From Paenibacillus durus ATCC 35681 (GTDB lineage: Bacteria; Bacillota; Bacilli; Paenibacillales; Paenibacillaceae): DNA of 64,000 bases. Positions 17,720 through 26,058 of the stretch are shown piece by piece. The translations under genes and the position numbers were made by a program. The notes below the pieces were generated by a model. It searched no databases and was not told where the DNA came from. It saw only the letters and a program-made list of their open reading frames with translations. The stretch covers positions 5,022,001-5,086,000 of the forward strand of contig NZ_CP011114.1 of assembly GCF_000993825.1 (NCBI RefSeq). Direction: 5' to 3'. The first letter of the stretch is position 1, and every line of letters starts with the position of its first letter.

Positions 17720-18895
17720 TTGGCTGAACGAAATAAATTGTTGATTTTCATATTAACCATAGGCGTTTTCGGCATTTTAAATACTGAAATGGGGGTTATT
17801 GGGTTATTGCCTTCCATTGCTGATCACTTTAATGTCAGTGTATCTCAAGCAGGGTTGCTGGTGAGTATTTTTGCCCTTGGTGTTGCCGTATCTGGTCCAA
17901 TTTTGCCGTTATTGTTCTCGGGTATAAATCGTAAGAAGGTCATGTTACTTGTTCTTGGCATTTTCGTTCTGGGGAACATTGTGTCCATAATTGCATCTAA
18001 CTTCACCATTGCATTGGTTGCCCGTATCATCCCAGCCTTTTTTCATCCAATTTATTGTTCTTTGGCATTTACAGTAGCTGCTTCCTCAGTAAGTAAAGAA
18101 GAAGCTCCAAAAGCTGTTTCTAAAGTATTTATAGGAGTATCTGCTGGTATGGTAGCCGGCGTACCGATTGCAAGTTTTATTGAAAGTGCCGTTTCATATG
18201 AAATGGCGATGGCATTCTTTGCTATTATTAATGCTTTTGTATTCATCGCTACATTGATTTTTGTACCATCTATTCCTGTTGAAGAAAGACTTTCTTATGG
18301 TACACAAATTTCCGTAGTAAAAAAACCTATTCTATGGCTTTCCATCGTGACTGTCATTTTATTAAACTCAGCTATATTTGGGGTCTATAGTTATCTTGCT
18401 GAATATCTGCAAGCAGTAACGAATATGTCTCCGAATACCATGAGTTTAACGTTATTCATCTTCGGTGGAGCCAATATTATTGGAAACATTGTCGCAGGAA
18501 AGTTACTTACGCATAGTGCCATTAAGTCTGTAGTATCTTTTCCTTTGTTATTGGGTGCTGTTTACATCATTTTATTCTTCGCAGGACAGTTTACCGTACC
18601 TATGGCAATTATAACTTTTATTTGGGGAATATTAGCTGGAGGAATAATGGCAAATATTAATCAATATTTGATTGCGTCTTCAGCTCCCGAAGCGCCTGAT
18701 TTCGCCAATGGCTTATTTATATCATCCTGTAACGTAGGAACAACAATTGGTGCAGCTGCAGGCGGGTTATTTATATCAGAAATGGGTACCGGGTACGTCG
18801 TATTAGTGGGAATCCTATCATTGATACTAAGTTTGGTAACTATTTTACTTAGAATCTACATGTTTACTCCTACACAACAACAACTTTCTAGATAA
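17720..18895 (+). CDS. DHA1-type MFS transporter (YdhP/AraJ-like)
   Basis: 391 residues, twelve helices. FGILNTEMGVIGLLPSIADHF at the first helix and ALGVAVSGPILPLLF are typical of the AraJ/YdhP sugar-efflux-like MFS proteins. The start is the TTG at 17720, placed by GGAG eight bases upstream; the open frame extends to 17639 without a ribosome site, and translation from there would add a leader overlapping the intergenic space. Strikingly A+T rich, with Bacillus-like codons such as TTA and ATT. Probable exporter co-transcribed with the preceding pump; substrate unknown. Confidence 0.82.
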   Translation: MAERNKLLIFILTIGVFGILNTEMGVIGLLPSIADHFNVSVSQAGLLVSIFALGVAVSGPILPLLFSGINRKKVMLLVLGIFVLGNIVSIIASNFTIALVARIIPAFFHPIYCSLAFTVAASSVSKEEAPKAVSKVFIGVSAGMVAGVPIASFIESAVSYEMAMAFFAIINAFVFIATLIFVPSIPVEERLSYGTQISVVKKPILWLSIVTVILLNSAIFGVYSYLAEYLQAVTNMSPNTMSLTLFIFGGANIIGNIVAGKLLTHSAIKSVVSFPLLLGAVYIILFFAGQFTVPMAIITFIWGILAGGIMANINQYLIASSAPEAPDFANGLFISSCNVGTTIGAAAGGLFISEMGTGYVVLVGILSLILSLVTILLRIYMFTPTQQQLSR

Positions 18896-19183
18896 GGATT
18901 GAAACCCTAGATTACCCAAATGCAGTTTTTTAAGCTTCGAGTTTGGCGGCTTTGGTCCCGGGCGGCATGAGTGCCAAAACGTCCCTATCCTACTGGAAAA
19001 TCATCTAATAGTTTGCAATAATTTGTCCCCATAAGTGTGCTATATCTTGAAGGGGCTGTCCGAAAAGTGATATGCTCCCCATACGGCAAGAATCCCCTTC
19101 CTCTCCCTCTGGTCAAGCATAAGCGTAGGGAGGGGAGTGTTCAAAGTTAGTGGATATACGCGAAACGATGGGAGTAGAGAACA

Positions 19184-20194
19184 TTGGTCAGAGCAACAAT
19201 CGGGGACGTGGCCGCAAGGGCCGGTGTATCCAAAAGCACGGTATCCCAATATTTGAATAAACGGTATCAGCATATGGGGGCGGAGACTCGCGCCAAGATC
19301 GCAGAGGCCATTGAAGCGCTGGATTACCAGCCGAATGTGCTCGCGAGAGGGCTGAAGCAGAAGCGGACTTCAACGGTCGGCGTTATTGTGGCTAATATTA
19401 TGCACAGGCTCTCCACCGAAATTTGCCGAGGCATCGAGGATTACTGCCAGGAGCAGGATATCAACGTTATTCTGTGCAACAGCGATGAAGACGGGGAGAA
19501 GGAGAAGAAGTACGCCGAAATGCTTCAAGCGAAGCAGGTGGACGGCATGATTCTGCTTCCTACGGGGAAGAACGGTTCCCTCTATAAAAAGCTTGCCAGG
19601 CACGGGTACCCCATTCTGTTCATGGACCGGCGGGTGGAAAGCGTCAAGGCCGACACCATTGTCGTCGACAACCGTGAGTCGGTCTATGAAGCGGTGTCGC
19701 ATCTGAAGGAGCGGGGACACCGGAGAATTGCGCTCGCTACGGCGCCGCTGACGATCAGCACCCGGCTTGAGCGGACGGAAGGCTTCCGGAAGGCGATGGA
19801 CGATTTCGGATTAACATACGGCAGCCGGAGCATTATTAATGCGGAAATCTCCGCCTTGCGGGGAAGATTCGAGAAGCTGTTTGACGGCCCGGAGCCGCCG
19901 ACGGCGCTGATCGCGGGCAATGACCTGGTGCTGCTGGAGGCGCTTGCTTTTGTGAAGGAACGGAATCTCCGGGTGCCGGAGGATCTGGCGCTGGTCGCCT
20001 TCGACAACATTCCTTTTGCCCACCTGCTGACGCCGACGCTCACTACCATTAACCAGCCTTCGCTGGAAATGGGAAGAAAGGCGGCCGAGCGGATCATCAG
20101 TCGCATTCGTTCCGAGGAGGATCTGGAGCCGGAAGAGCTGGTCTTTAAATGCGAGCTGGTAGTGCGGCAGTCGTCGGATTTGAGGCGGCAGTGA
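19184..20194 (+). CDS. LacI-family transcriptional regulator of the sugar operon
   Basis: 336 residues. The N-terminal HTH (TIGDVAARAGVSKSTVSQYLNKRYQHM) and hinge (YQPNVLARGLKQKRT) are of the LacI/GalR type, followed by a periplasmic-binding-protein-like core (VGVIVANIMHRLSTEICRGIEDYC ... FMDRRV ... VAFDNIPFAHLLTPTLTTINQP). The start is TTG at 19184 with GGAG upstream. It resembles the KdgR branch, consistent with the KdgK-like kinase in the next operon and with two LacI-type operators at 21068-21092, which I infer to be its targets. Base composition returns to the G+C-rich norm here. Confidence 0.88.
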   Translation: MVRATIGDVAARAGVSKSTVSQYLNKRYQHMGAETRAKIAEAIEALDYQPNVLARGLKQKRTSTVGVIVANIMHRLSTEICRGIEDYCQEQDINVILCNSDEDGEKEKKYAEMLQAKQVDGMILLPTGKNGSLYKKLARHGYPILFMDRRVESVKADTIVVDNRESVYEAVSHLKERGHRRIALATAPLTISTRLERTEGFRKAMDDFGLTYGSRSIINAEISALRGRFEKLFDGPEPPTALIAGNDLVLLEALAFVKERNLRVPEDLALVAFDNIPFAHLLTPTLTTINQPSLEMGRKAAERIISRIRSEEDLEPEELVFKCELVVRQSSDLRRQ

Positions 20195-20215
20195 CATTTT
20201 AAAGTGTAAAGAAAC

Positions 20216-20245
20216 GCCTTCTCCGCTGCGGAGAAGGCTTTTTTT
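20216..20245. terminator. terminator shared by the lacI-type and DUF2178-like genes
   Basis: Ten-base arms GCCTTCTCCG/CGGAGAAGGC with a tiny loop and a run of T bases. It serves the plus-strand regulator and overlaps the stop of the convergent minus-strand gene. Confidence 0.85.
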
Positions 20246-20663
20246 ACATAACCTTGCTGTATTTGACGAGGTAATAATAACGGATGCTGTAGGAGAACAG
20301 ATAGAACGCCACCACGGCAAGCGTAATCCAAAGAGGCGAATCCGCAAGGATCAGCAAAAAGGGAATCAGCATCATGATTTTTACTGTAATATCAAAGGCT
20401 TTGGCTTTCGACAGGTTGTTGATGGAGACGCTGCGTTCATCTCCTGCTTCAATCTCCTGCTGTCTCTTGATTGCCGGACGCTTCGCATAATAGCGGATCA
20501 TGATAAGGTTGGCAATGCTCATGCCGATCAGCCCGGAGCCTATACCTATGCATAGGCCGGATACGTTCCTGGCCATGTCCCCCACTCCCAATAGACCGGC
20601 ACCCAACAGCAAAATCCCCGTTGCCAGCACGATAGCATTACGCACAGCAGAGCCTTTTTTCAC
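20244..20663 (-). CDS. DUF2178-like membrane protein
   Basis: 139 residues, four hydrophobic helices in two pairs around a charged loop 'KRQQEIEAGDERSVSINNLSKAKAFD'. That loop (E..DER...I...AKAKA.D) is the signature I associate with DUF2178, small membrane proteins that commonly follow an XRE regulator. The GTG start at 20661-20663 has GAGGAGG upstream and follows the regulator's stop by three bases, so the two are one operon. Role unknown. Confidence 0.7.
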   Translation of the reverse strand: MKKGSAVRNAIVLATGILLLGAGLLGVGDMARNVSGLCIGIGSGLIGMSIANLIMIRYYAKRPAIKRQQEIEAGDERSVSINNLSKAKAFDITVKIMMLIPFLLILADSPLWITLAVVAFYLFSYSIRYYYLVKYSKVM

Positions 20664-20666
20664 AAG

Positions 20667-20867
20667 TTATTCCTCCTCATAGATAAAAATCTCTTCAATC
20701 GGCAGTTTGAAATAGCGGGCGATCTTGAACGCCAAAATGATCGAAGGGTTGTAGCGCCCGTTCTCCAGCGACCCTATCGTCTGTCTGGAAACCGCCAAAG
20801 CCTCGGCCAATTCCTCCTGCTTGATTCCGTGTTGTTTTCGGATTTCCTCCAGACGGTTTTTCAACAT
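20667..20867 (-). CDS. XRE-family transcriptional regulator
   Basis: 66 residues that are almost entirely one Cro/C1-type HTH: LKNRLEEIRKQHGIKQEELAEALAVSRQTIGSLENGRYNPSIILAFKIARYF, then LPIEEIFIYEE. This is the compact YvaO/YgzD-like form with no sensor domain. The start is the ATG at 20865-20867, after AGAGGTGTG; upstream in-frame codons have no ribosome site. It is the first gene of a two-gene unit with the DUF2178-like membrane protein, and its promoter is flanked by an inverted repeat. Confidence 0.85.
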   Translation of the reverse strand: MLKNRLEEIRKQHGIKQEELAEALAVSRQTIGSLENGRYNPSIILAFKIARYFKLPIEEIFIYEEE

Positions 20868-20881
20868 CACACCTCTATTCG

Positions 20882-20947
20882 ATGGAAAGTAAGCTTTACA
20901 TATCCAATATAACATCCGACGCATAAAATGTAAAGCTGACTTTCCAT
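20882..20947 (-). promoter_or_regulatory. promoter of the XRE/DUF2178 unit flanked by a 20-bp inverted repeat
   Basis: On the minus strand TTTACA (20929-20934) and TATATT (20906-20911) are 17 bases apart. The arms 20882-20901 and 20928-20947 are inverted copies with one mismatch (ATGGAAAGT.AGCTTTACAT). The far arm overlaps the -35 box and the near arm lies just after the start site, so the XRE protein probably binds both and represses itself. Confidence 0.7.
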
Positions 20948-21024
20948 TATGGGCAGCCTATTAACAGAACCTGATGCTGTGAAGCAGGCTTGTAATAAAA
21001 ATGACAGCGCTTCAAAGAAAGGGC

Positions 21025-21053
21025 TTGCAAAGATCGCAAGGCTGAATTATAAT
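21025..21053 (+). promoter_or_regulatory. promoter of the sugar operon
   Basis: TTGCAA (21025-21030) and a perfect TATAAT (21048-21053) at 17-base spacing. Start site expected near 21060. Confidence 0.75.
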
Positions 21054-21067
21054 TTGAGCATAAACAG

Positions 21068-21092
21068 TAAATCGGTTTACTAAACCGGTTTA
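21068..21092. promoter_or_regulatory. tandem LacI-type operators
   Basis: Two 12-base sites, TAAATCGGTTTA (21068-21079) and TAAACCGGTTTA (21081-21092, a perfect palindrome), are separated by one base just downstream of the start site. Central CG palindromes of this form are typical LacI/GalR operators, so binding would block elongation. Confidence 0.75.
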
Positions 21093-21222
21093 CAAACGGC
21101 AATATTCGACGAATGGATGCAGCAGAATTGATAATCAGACGTAGACGTAGGCATGGCCCCGGTGGGCTAGATACGGCACAATCCGATATACAGGGTCTAC
21201 ATTTTGGTTGAAGGGGGACGTT

Positions 21223-22080
21223 ATGATGAATGCGGTTTTTATTCCAACCTCCGTATTTGGAAGCGCTTGCGGAACACAGTATGGCCTGACGGAGCCGATA
21301 CGCTCCGGGGGAGCGGATGGCATTGAGATTCGGCGCGAGCTGTTTCCGCCCGGGGCTCTTCCGCTGGCCGAGTGCCGCGAGGCGGTCCTGCGCAGCGGTC
21401 TGCGCTGCATATACTCTGTTCCGATGGAGCTGTGGAACCCGGAGGGGAAGCTTAATGAAGAGACGCTGTCGCACATTCTTGCTGAAGCCGAAATTTTGAA
21501 GCCGGAAATGCTGAAAGTATCGCTCGGGCACTATGCGGGCATTCCGGGATTTGCATCGGAGGATGAGCTGAAAGAGGCTGAAAAGGAACGACTCGGCCAG
21601 CTTGAGCGGCTGCTTCGGCAGTACCGAAAGACAGCAGGAGCGCTGACGCTGCTGATTGAGAACGATCAGACTTCTTACGGAGGCCGAGCCGAGAATTTGA
21701 AAGCGTTTTTTCGGGCGGTGGAGCGCTGCGGGCTTGACGGTGTGAAGATGACGTTCGATACGGGCAACTGGTTGTACAGCGGAGAGGACCCGCTAAAGGC
21801 GGCGGAAACCTTCGCTCCTTATGTGGCCTATATTCACTGCAAGTATATCATCCGTTCGGGCGGGATGTGGGTTGCGCTGCCGCTGCCGCAGGATGAGGAT
21901 GCCCTGTGGAGGAAGCTGCTTCGGCTGCTGCCGGGCGATGTGCCCCGCGCGATCGAGTTCGGGCTCCCAGGGGAAGGATGCCTTGAAGGATATATCGAGA
22001 TGCTGCGCGAAGGCTATTCTGGGACAACAGGGGCAGGAGCCGCAGAAATCACCGCAGAAATCGGAAAGGGGATTGCGTGA
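21223..22080 (+). CDS. TIM-barrel sugar phosphate isomerase/epimerase
   Basis: 285 residues from the ATG at 21223 (AAGGGGGA upstream). The sequence follows the AP-endonuclease-2-like TIM barrel: GADGIEIRRELFPPG, LKVSLGHY, LTLLIENDQTSYGG (metal-binding Glu), VKMTFDTGNWLY (Asp) and VAYIHCKYI (His). Such proteins isomerise or epimerise keto-sugars, and UlaE of the ascorbate pathway is one example. It is the first gene of the operon and probably interconverts the keto-sugar or its phosphate that the next gene phosphorylates. It overlaps the kinase gene at TGATG. Confidence 0.75.
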   Translation: MMNAVFIPTSVFGSACGTQYGLTEPIRSGGADGIEIRRELFPPGALPLAECREAVLRSGLRCIYSVPMELWNPEGKLNEETLSHILAEAEILKPEMLKVSLGHYAGIPGFASEDELKEAEKERLGQLERLLRQYRKTAGALTLLIENDQTSYGGRAENLKAFFRAVERCGLDGVKMTFDTGNWLYSGEDPLKAAETFAPYVAYIHCKYIIRSGGMWVALPLPQDEDALWRKLLRLLPGDVPRAIEFGLPGEGCLEGYIEMLREGYSGTTGAGAAEITAEIGKGIA

Positions 22081-23039
22081 TGAGCCTGAAGGATGTGGTC
22101 ACTTTTGGAGAAGCCATGGTGATGTTCGTCGCCGATAAGCCCGGGGATTTGAAGGACATCGACAAATTCAGCCGCCGTCTAGCCGGAGCGGAGGTGAATA
22201 CGGCGGTCGGCTTCGCCCGGCTGGGGCTTTCGGCGGGCTGGGTCAGCCGATTGGGCGACGACGTTTTTGGGGAATATATCCGCGAGTATCTGGAAAAGGA
22301 GAACATCGATATTTCCGGCGTCACGCACGATTCCCGGCATCCGACCGCCTTTCAGCTGAAATCGAAGGTGCTGGAAGGGGATCCCCAAATTCAGTACTTC
22401 CGCAAAAATTCGGCGGCAAGCACACTCTCGGGCGCAGACGTGGACCCCGGCTACTTGACGGGCTACCGCCATCTGCACATGACCGGTATTCCTCCGGCAC
22501 TGACGAAAGAGACCCGCGAATTCAGCTATGCGGCGCTGGCAGCGATGAAGGCGGCGGGACGAAGCGTTTCCTTCGATCCGAATTTACGGCCTTCGCTCTG
22601 GTCTTCCCGTGAAGAGATGGTGTCGGTCATCAATGACCTGGCTTGCCGCGCCGACTGGGTGCTGCCGGGAGTGGAAGAGGGCGAGATTTTGACCGGATCA
22701 AGGGACCCGCGTGAGATCGCCGGATTTTATCTGAACAAAGGCGTCTCGCTCGTTGTCGTCAAGCTGGGGCCGAAGGGCGCGTACTTCCGCACACAGACGG
22801 ACGAAGGGACCGTACAGGGCTTCAAGGTGGAAGAGGTTGTGGACACGGTGGGAGCCGGAGACGGCTTTGCCGTCGGACTTGTCAGCGGCATGCTGGAAGG
22901 GCTTACCGTCCCTCAGGCGGTGCAGCGGGGGAACGCGATTGGCGCGCTGGCCGTGCAGTCGGAGGGCGATCATGACGGTTACCCGACAAGACCTGAGCTT
23001 GAAACCTATCTTCAACATTATCTTACGGGAGTGAAATAA
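22080..23039 (+). CDS. PfkB-family sugar kinase, KdgK-like
   Basis: 319 residues from the ATG at 22080, which overlaps the preceding stop codon; a GTG one codon upstream is an alternative. FGEAMVMFVADKPG, RRLAGAEVNTAVGFARLGL and the C-terminal DTVGAGDGFAVGLVSGML (Asp is the catalytic base, GAGD the anion hole) define the ribokinase/PfkB fold. GDDVFGEYIREYLEKENIDI and ASTLSGADV are as in 2-keto-3-deoxygluconate kinases. It likely phosphorylates a sugar acid or keto-sugar with ATP. It is central to the operon with the isomerase, importer and HPS-like protein. Confidence 0.85.
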   Translation: MSLKDVVTFGEAMVMFVADKPGDLKDIDKFSRRLAGAEVNTAVGFARLGLSAGWVSRLGDDVFGEYIREYLEKENIDISGVTHDSRHPTAFQLKSKVLEGDPQIQYFRKNSAASTLSGADVDPGYLTGYRHLHMTGIPPALTKETREFSYAALAAMKAAGRSVSFDPNLRPSLWSSREEMVSVINDLACRADWVLPGVEEGEILTGSRDPREIAGFYLNKGVSLVVVKLGPKGAYFRTQTDEGTVQGFKVEEVVDTVGAGDGFAVGLVSGMLEGLTVPQAVQRGNAIGALAVQSEGDHDGYPTRPELETYLQHYLTGVK

Positions 23040-24343
23040 TGATGAATAACAACAAAAGTGGCGGCTTCGTCGCTGCGCGCTGGCTGCGGCTGATGCCCAT
23101 CGTCTTCATTACGTACAGTCTGGCTTACCTCGACCGGGCGAATTACAGCTTCGGCGCGGCGGCCGGCATGGCCAAAGATTTGCAAATTACGGCCTCGATG
23201 TCTTCGCTGCTGGGCGCGCTCTTTTTCCTCGGCTACTTCTTCTTTCAAGTGCCTGGCGCGCATTACGCCGAGAACAAGAGCGCCAAGAAGCTCGTCTTCT
23301 GGTCCCTCATTCTGTGGGGCTTGCTGGCTGCGGCCACCGGTATTGTCCATAACGTTCATTTTCTAATCGTCATCCGGTTCTGTCTCGGCGTTGTTGAGAG
23401 TGCAGTTATGCCGGCGATGCTGGTCTTCCTAAGCCACTGGTTTACGAAAAAAGAGCGCTCCCGCGCTAACACGTTCCTAATCCTCGGCAATCCCGTAACC
23501 GTGATGTGGATGTCGATCGTATCCGGTTATCTCGTATCCTCCGTCGGCTGGAGATGGATGTTCATTATCGAAGGGCTGCCGCCGATTATCTGGGCATTCT
23601 TCTGGTGGAAGCTGGTCAACGACAAGCCTTCCGAAGCGAAATGGCTGAACGATGAAGAGAAGAAGGCGCTGGAAGGCGCTCTTCAGGAAGAGCAAAAAGG
23701 GCTCAAACCTGTGAAAAACTACGGTGAAGCGTTCAAGTCCCCGCTCGTTATCAAGCTCTGCTTGCAGTATTTCTTCTGGAGTATCGGCGTGTACGGGTTC
23801 GTAATGTGGCTGCCTTCGATTATCAAGTCGGCTCCCGATATGAACATGGTGACGACCGGCTGGCTGTCGTCCGTTCCTTACGTGCTGGCGGTTATCGGCA
23901 TGCTGACGGCTTCCTATTTCTCCGACAAGACGCTTAACCGGAAAATATTCGTCTGGCCTTTCCTGATGGTCGGCGCCATCGCTTTCTACGCTTCGTACCT
24001 GCTGGGCGCGGATCACTTCTGGCTTTCGTTTATCCTGCTCGTGATCGCGGGCGGCGCCATGTACACTCCGTACGGACCGTTCTTTGCGATCATGCCGGAA
24101 ATTCTGCCCCGCAACGTGGCGGGCGGCGCGATCGCGCTCGTTAACAGCATGGGTGCGCTCGGATCTTTTGCCGGCTCGTATATCGTTGGCTACCTGAACG
24201 GCTCCACCGGTGGATTTGGCGCTTCCTATATCTTCATGGCGGGTTCGCTGCTCTTGTCGGCGATTCTGACGATGACAGTCGGCAATTCCCGCAAAGCGTC
24301 TAAGCAGCGGCCTGAGCCGAAGCTGGAGGTGTCCACGCGGTGA
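23039..24343 (+). CDS. ACS-family MFS sugar acid importer
   Basis: 434 residues with twelve helices. YLDRANYSFGAA near the first helix, RFCLGVVESAVMPAMLVFLSHWFTKKERSRAN at helices 4-5 and GWRWMFIIEGLPPIIW at helix 6 are hallmarks of the anion:cation symporter family (glucarate, galactonate and hexuronate carriers such as ExuT and GudP). It should import a sugar acid with protons. The ATG overlaps the kinase stop (TAATG) and the next gene starts inside its stop codon, so translation is tightly coupled. Confidence 0.85.
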   Translation: MMNNNKSGGFVAARWLRLMPIVFITYSLAYLDRANYSFGAAAGMAKDLQITASMSSLLGALFFLGYFFFQVPGAHYAENKSAKKLVFWSLILWGLLAAATGIVHNVHFLIVIRFCLGVVESAVMPAMLVFLSHWFTKKERSRANTFLILGNPVTVMWMSIVSGYLVSSVGWRWMFIIEGLPPIIWAFFWWKLVNDKPSEAKWLNDEEKKALEGALQEEQKGLKPVKNYGEAFKSPLVIKLCLQYFFWSIGVYGFVMWLPSIIKSAPDMNMVTTGWLSSVPYVLAVIGMLTASYFSDKTLNRKIFVWPFLMVGAIAFYASYLLGADHFWLSFILLVIAGGAMYTPYGPFFAIMPEILPRNVAGGAIALVNSMGALGSFAGSYIVGYLNGSTGGFGASYIFMAGSLLLSAILTMTVGNSRKASKQRPEPKLEVSTR

Positions 24344-25185
24344 AGATCCAATTGGCGCTCGACCGGATGAGCATAGAGGAAGCGGCAGCGATGGTCCGGC
24401 GCACGGAGCCCTATATCGACTGGATCGAGGTGGGCACCTCGCTGATCAAGGAGTTCGGCATGGCGTCCGTGGAAGCGCTTAAGCGTGAATTTTCGCATAA
24501 AGTCATTGTGGCGGACATGAAGACCTTCGACAACGCCAAGTACGAATTCGAGCTGTGCTATGGTGCCGGGGCGGATGTCGCGACCGTCATGGGCGCGGCC
24601 CCGACGGTAACCGTGGCGCTATGCATGGAGACGGCGCGGCGGATGGGGAAGCAGGTCATGATCGACCTGCTTCATACTTCGCCGGAGCAGCAGCGGGAGC
24701 TGGCGCGGCATGACGGCGCGATCCACTGCCTGCATGTCAGCAAGGACCAGCAGGAAGGCGGCGGCCTCCGGCTGGAAGGCAAAGGCAACGCAGATGCGGG
24801 GCAGGAGAGCGGTGGCGGAACGGGTGGCGCTGCGGGAGTTCAAGGCGGCAGCCGCGCAGGAGCGCATGGCGCTGCCGGGGGCCCAAGCGGCGACCGAGCC
24901 GGAGTGCAAGGGTCTGCCGGGGTTCGGGAGGGCAGCGGTGAAGGCGCATACGGCGGCGATCTGGGCGCCGAAGGCGCGGCTGGCCTCAGGATTGCCGCCG
25001 CCGGAGGCATTACGCTGGAGTCGCTGCCGGGTCTGCTGCCGCTGAAGCCGGAGGTCATTATCGTCGGCTCGGCGATTACCAAGGCGCCTGATCCGGAGCA
25101 GGCGGCCCGCGAGTTCAAGGAGCGTATTCGGGAATATACCGGAGCGGGCCGGGAGAGCGGACGTTCTATATACGATGAACTTTAA
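24340..25185 (+). CDS. hexulose-6-phosphate synthase / KGPDC-like decarboxylase-fold protein with low-complexity insert
   Basis: 281 residues against about 210 for the family. Residues 1-138 carry the OMP-decarboxylase-like barrel: LALDRMSIEEA, IEVGTSLI, VADMKTFDNA (the D-x-K-x-x-D group, in a variant form) and DVATVMGAAP, HCLHVSKDQQ. Residues 216-281 (IAAAGGITLESLP ... IIVGSAITKAPDPEQAAREF) complete the barrel. Between them, 139-215 is a Gly/Ala-rich low-complexity stretch absent from ordinary members. HPS forms or cleaves 3-hexulose-6-phosphate, and KGPDC decarboxylates 3-keto-L-gulonate-6-phosphate; the context with a SIS isomerase favours HPS chemistry but does not settle it. GTG start overlaps the MFS stop. 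The last five codons and stop lie in the adjacent repeat element. Confidence 0.7.
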   Translation: MKIQLALDRMSIEEAAAMVRRTEPYIDWIEVGTSLIKEFGMASVEALKREFSHKVIVADMKTFDNAKYEFELCYGAGADVATVMGAAPTVTVALCMETARRMGKQVMIDLLHTSPEQQRELARHDGAIHCLHVSKDQQEGGGLRLEGKGNADAGQESGGGTGGAAGVQGGSRAGAHGAAGGPSGDRAGVQGSAGVREGSGEGAYGGDLGAEGAAGLRIAAAGGITLESLPGLLPLKPEVIIVGSAITKAPDPEQAAREFKERIREYTGAGRESGRSIYDEL

Positions 25186-25384
25186 AAATGACATCAGGGT
25201 AAGGAGTAACGAAGGGGAAGTTTGGAACTGTAGGAGCGATAGCGACCGCCTTTGTCTTCGGATTTCATCCGCGAAGAGCGGGTTAAATCGAGGGAATCTG
25301 AAGATGGGCAGCGGCCGGAAGTCCAAACGTTCCTCGTAGTTACGACTGATATCTGATGAGAAAATCGTAAGTTCAGCTTATATA
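25167..25384. mobile_element. palindromic MITE-like element, copy 2
   Basis: A 218-base copy of the element at 7544-7800. Ends are TATATACGATGAACTT and its imperfect complement at 25367-25384 (14 of 16 pairing). The interior shares GTAAGGAGTAACGAAGGGG, GGAGCGATAGCGACC and GATGGGCAGCGGCCGGAAG with copy 1 but has a different centre. Its left end codes the last residues (IYDEL) and stop codon of the HPS-like gene, and it separates that gene from the SIS gene. No transposase. Confidence 0.75.
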
Positions 25385-25481
25385 GCTGACAACGTTAATT
25401 GTGAAACGAATACAGGGAGCATCCCCACGGGATAAGTTAGTTAATTCAGCGATTCATAAGCAGATAAGGGGTGACGCCAAG

Positions 25482-26030
25482 ATGAGCAAGCTGAAGGAAA
25501 TCCTTTCGGAAGCCAAGGAAGTGCTGGAGCGTGTGGATGAAGCGGCTGTAACCGAGACGGCCGTGCTGCTGGCGGGAGGGAAACGGATTTTTGTTGTGGG
25601 CGAGGGCAGGTCGGGCTTTGTGGCAAAATCATTCGCCATGCGGATGATGCATTTGGGCGCGACCGTCTACGTCGTCGGCGAGACGATTACTCCGTCCATC
25701 TCCCCAGGCGACATTCTGGTCGCCGTATCCGGGTCGGGAACGACGCACGGCGTCGTCTGGACGGCGCAGAAGGCGCGGGAGCTTGGCGCGTTCGTGATTG
25801 CCCTGACGACGGATGATGGCTCGCCGCTGGGCCGGTCCGCCTCCCGGCTGCTGATCATTCCGGCGGCGACCAAGCACCGCCGGGAGGGTGAACGCCGAAG
25901 CGTCCAGCCGCTCGGCTCCCTGTTCGACCAGTGCGTCCATCTCGTGCTGGACAGCGTCTGCCTGAGCTATGCGGAGCTGCGGGGCGTCGATCATGCCGCG
26001 GCGTACAAGCTGCACAGCAATGTCGAATAG
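25482..26030 (+). CDS. hxlB: 6-phospho-3-hexuloisomerase (SIS domain)
   Basis: 182 residues. The SIS fold is clear: GKRIFVVGEGRSGFVAKSFAMRMMHLGATVYVVGETITPSISPGDILVAVSGSGTT and FVIALTTDDGSPLGRSASRLLIIPA. Ending QPLGSLFDQCVHLVLDSVCL matches the PHI/HxlB family, which converts 3-hexulose-6-phosphate to fructose-6-phosphate after HPS. The start is the ATG at 25482 behind AAGGGGTGA; the upstream open frame reaches into the repeat element's flank. With the HPS-like protein it would form a ribulose-monophosphate-type shunt, here tied to sugar-acid uptake. A strong terminator ends the operon. Confidence 0.85.
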   Translation: MSKLKEILSEAKEVLERVDEAAVTETAVLLAGGKRIFVVGEGRSGFVAKSFAMRMMHLGATVYVVGETITPSISPGDILVAVSGSGTTHGVVWTAQKARELGAFVIALTTDDGSPLGRSASRLLIIPAATKHRREGERRSVQPLGSLFDQCVHLVLDSVCLSYAELRGVDHAAAYKLHSNVE

Positions 26031-26058
26031 CGGCGGCTTCCCGCATCTATAGAATTTT

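Noticed and set aside
19035..19110. Sequence GGGGCTGTCCGAAAAGTGATATGC resembling an insertion sequence end
   Set aside because: No matching second end, no transposase fragment and no target duplication could be seen, so it is left as unexplained sequence at the right border of the A+T-rich island.
24710..25045. Alternative frame through the Gly/Ala insert of the HPS-like gene
   Set aside because: It gives no recognisable HPS strand and the main frame rejoins a correct barrel end, so a simple low-complexity insert is preferred, though a compensated shift cannot be excluded.
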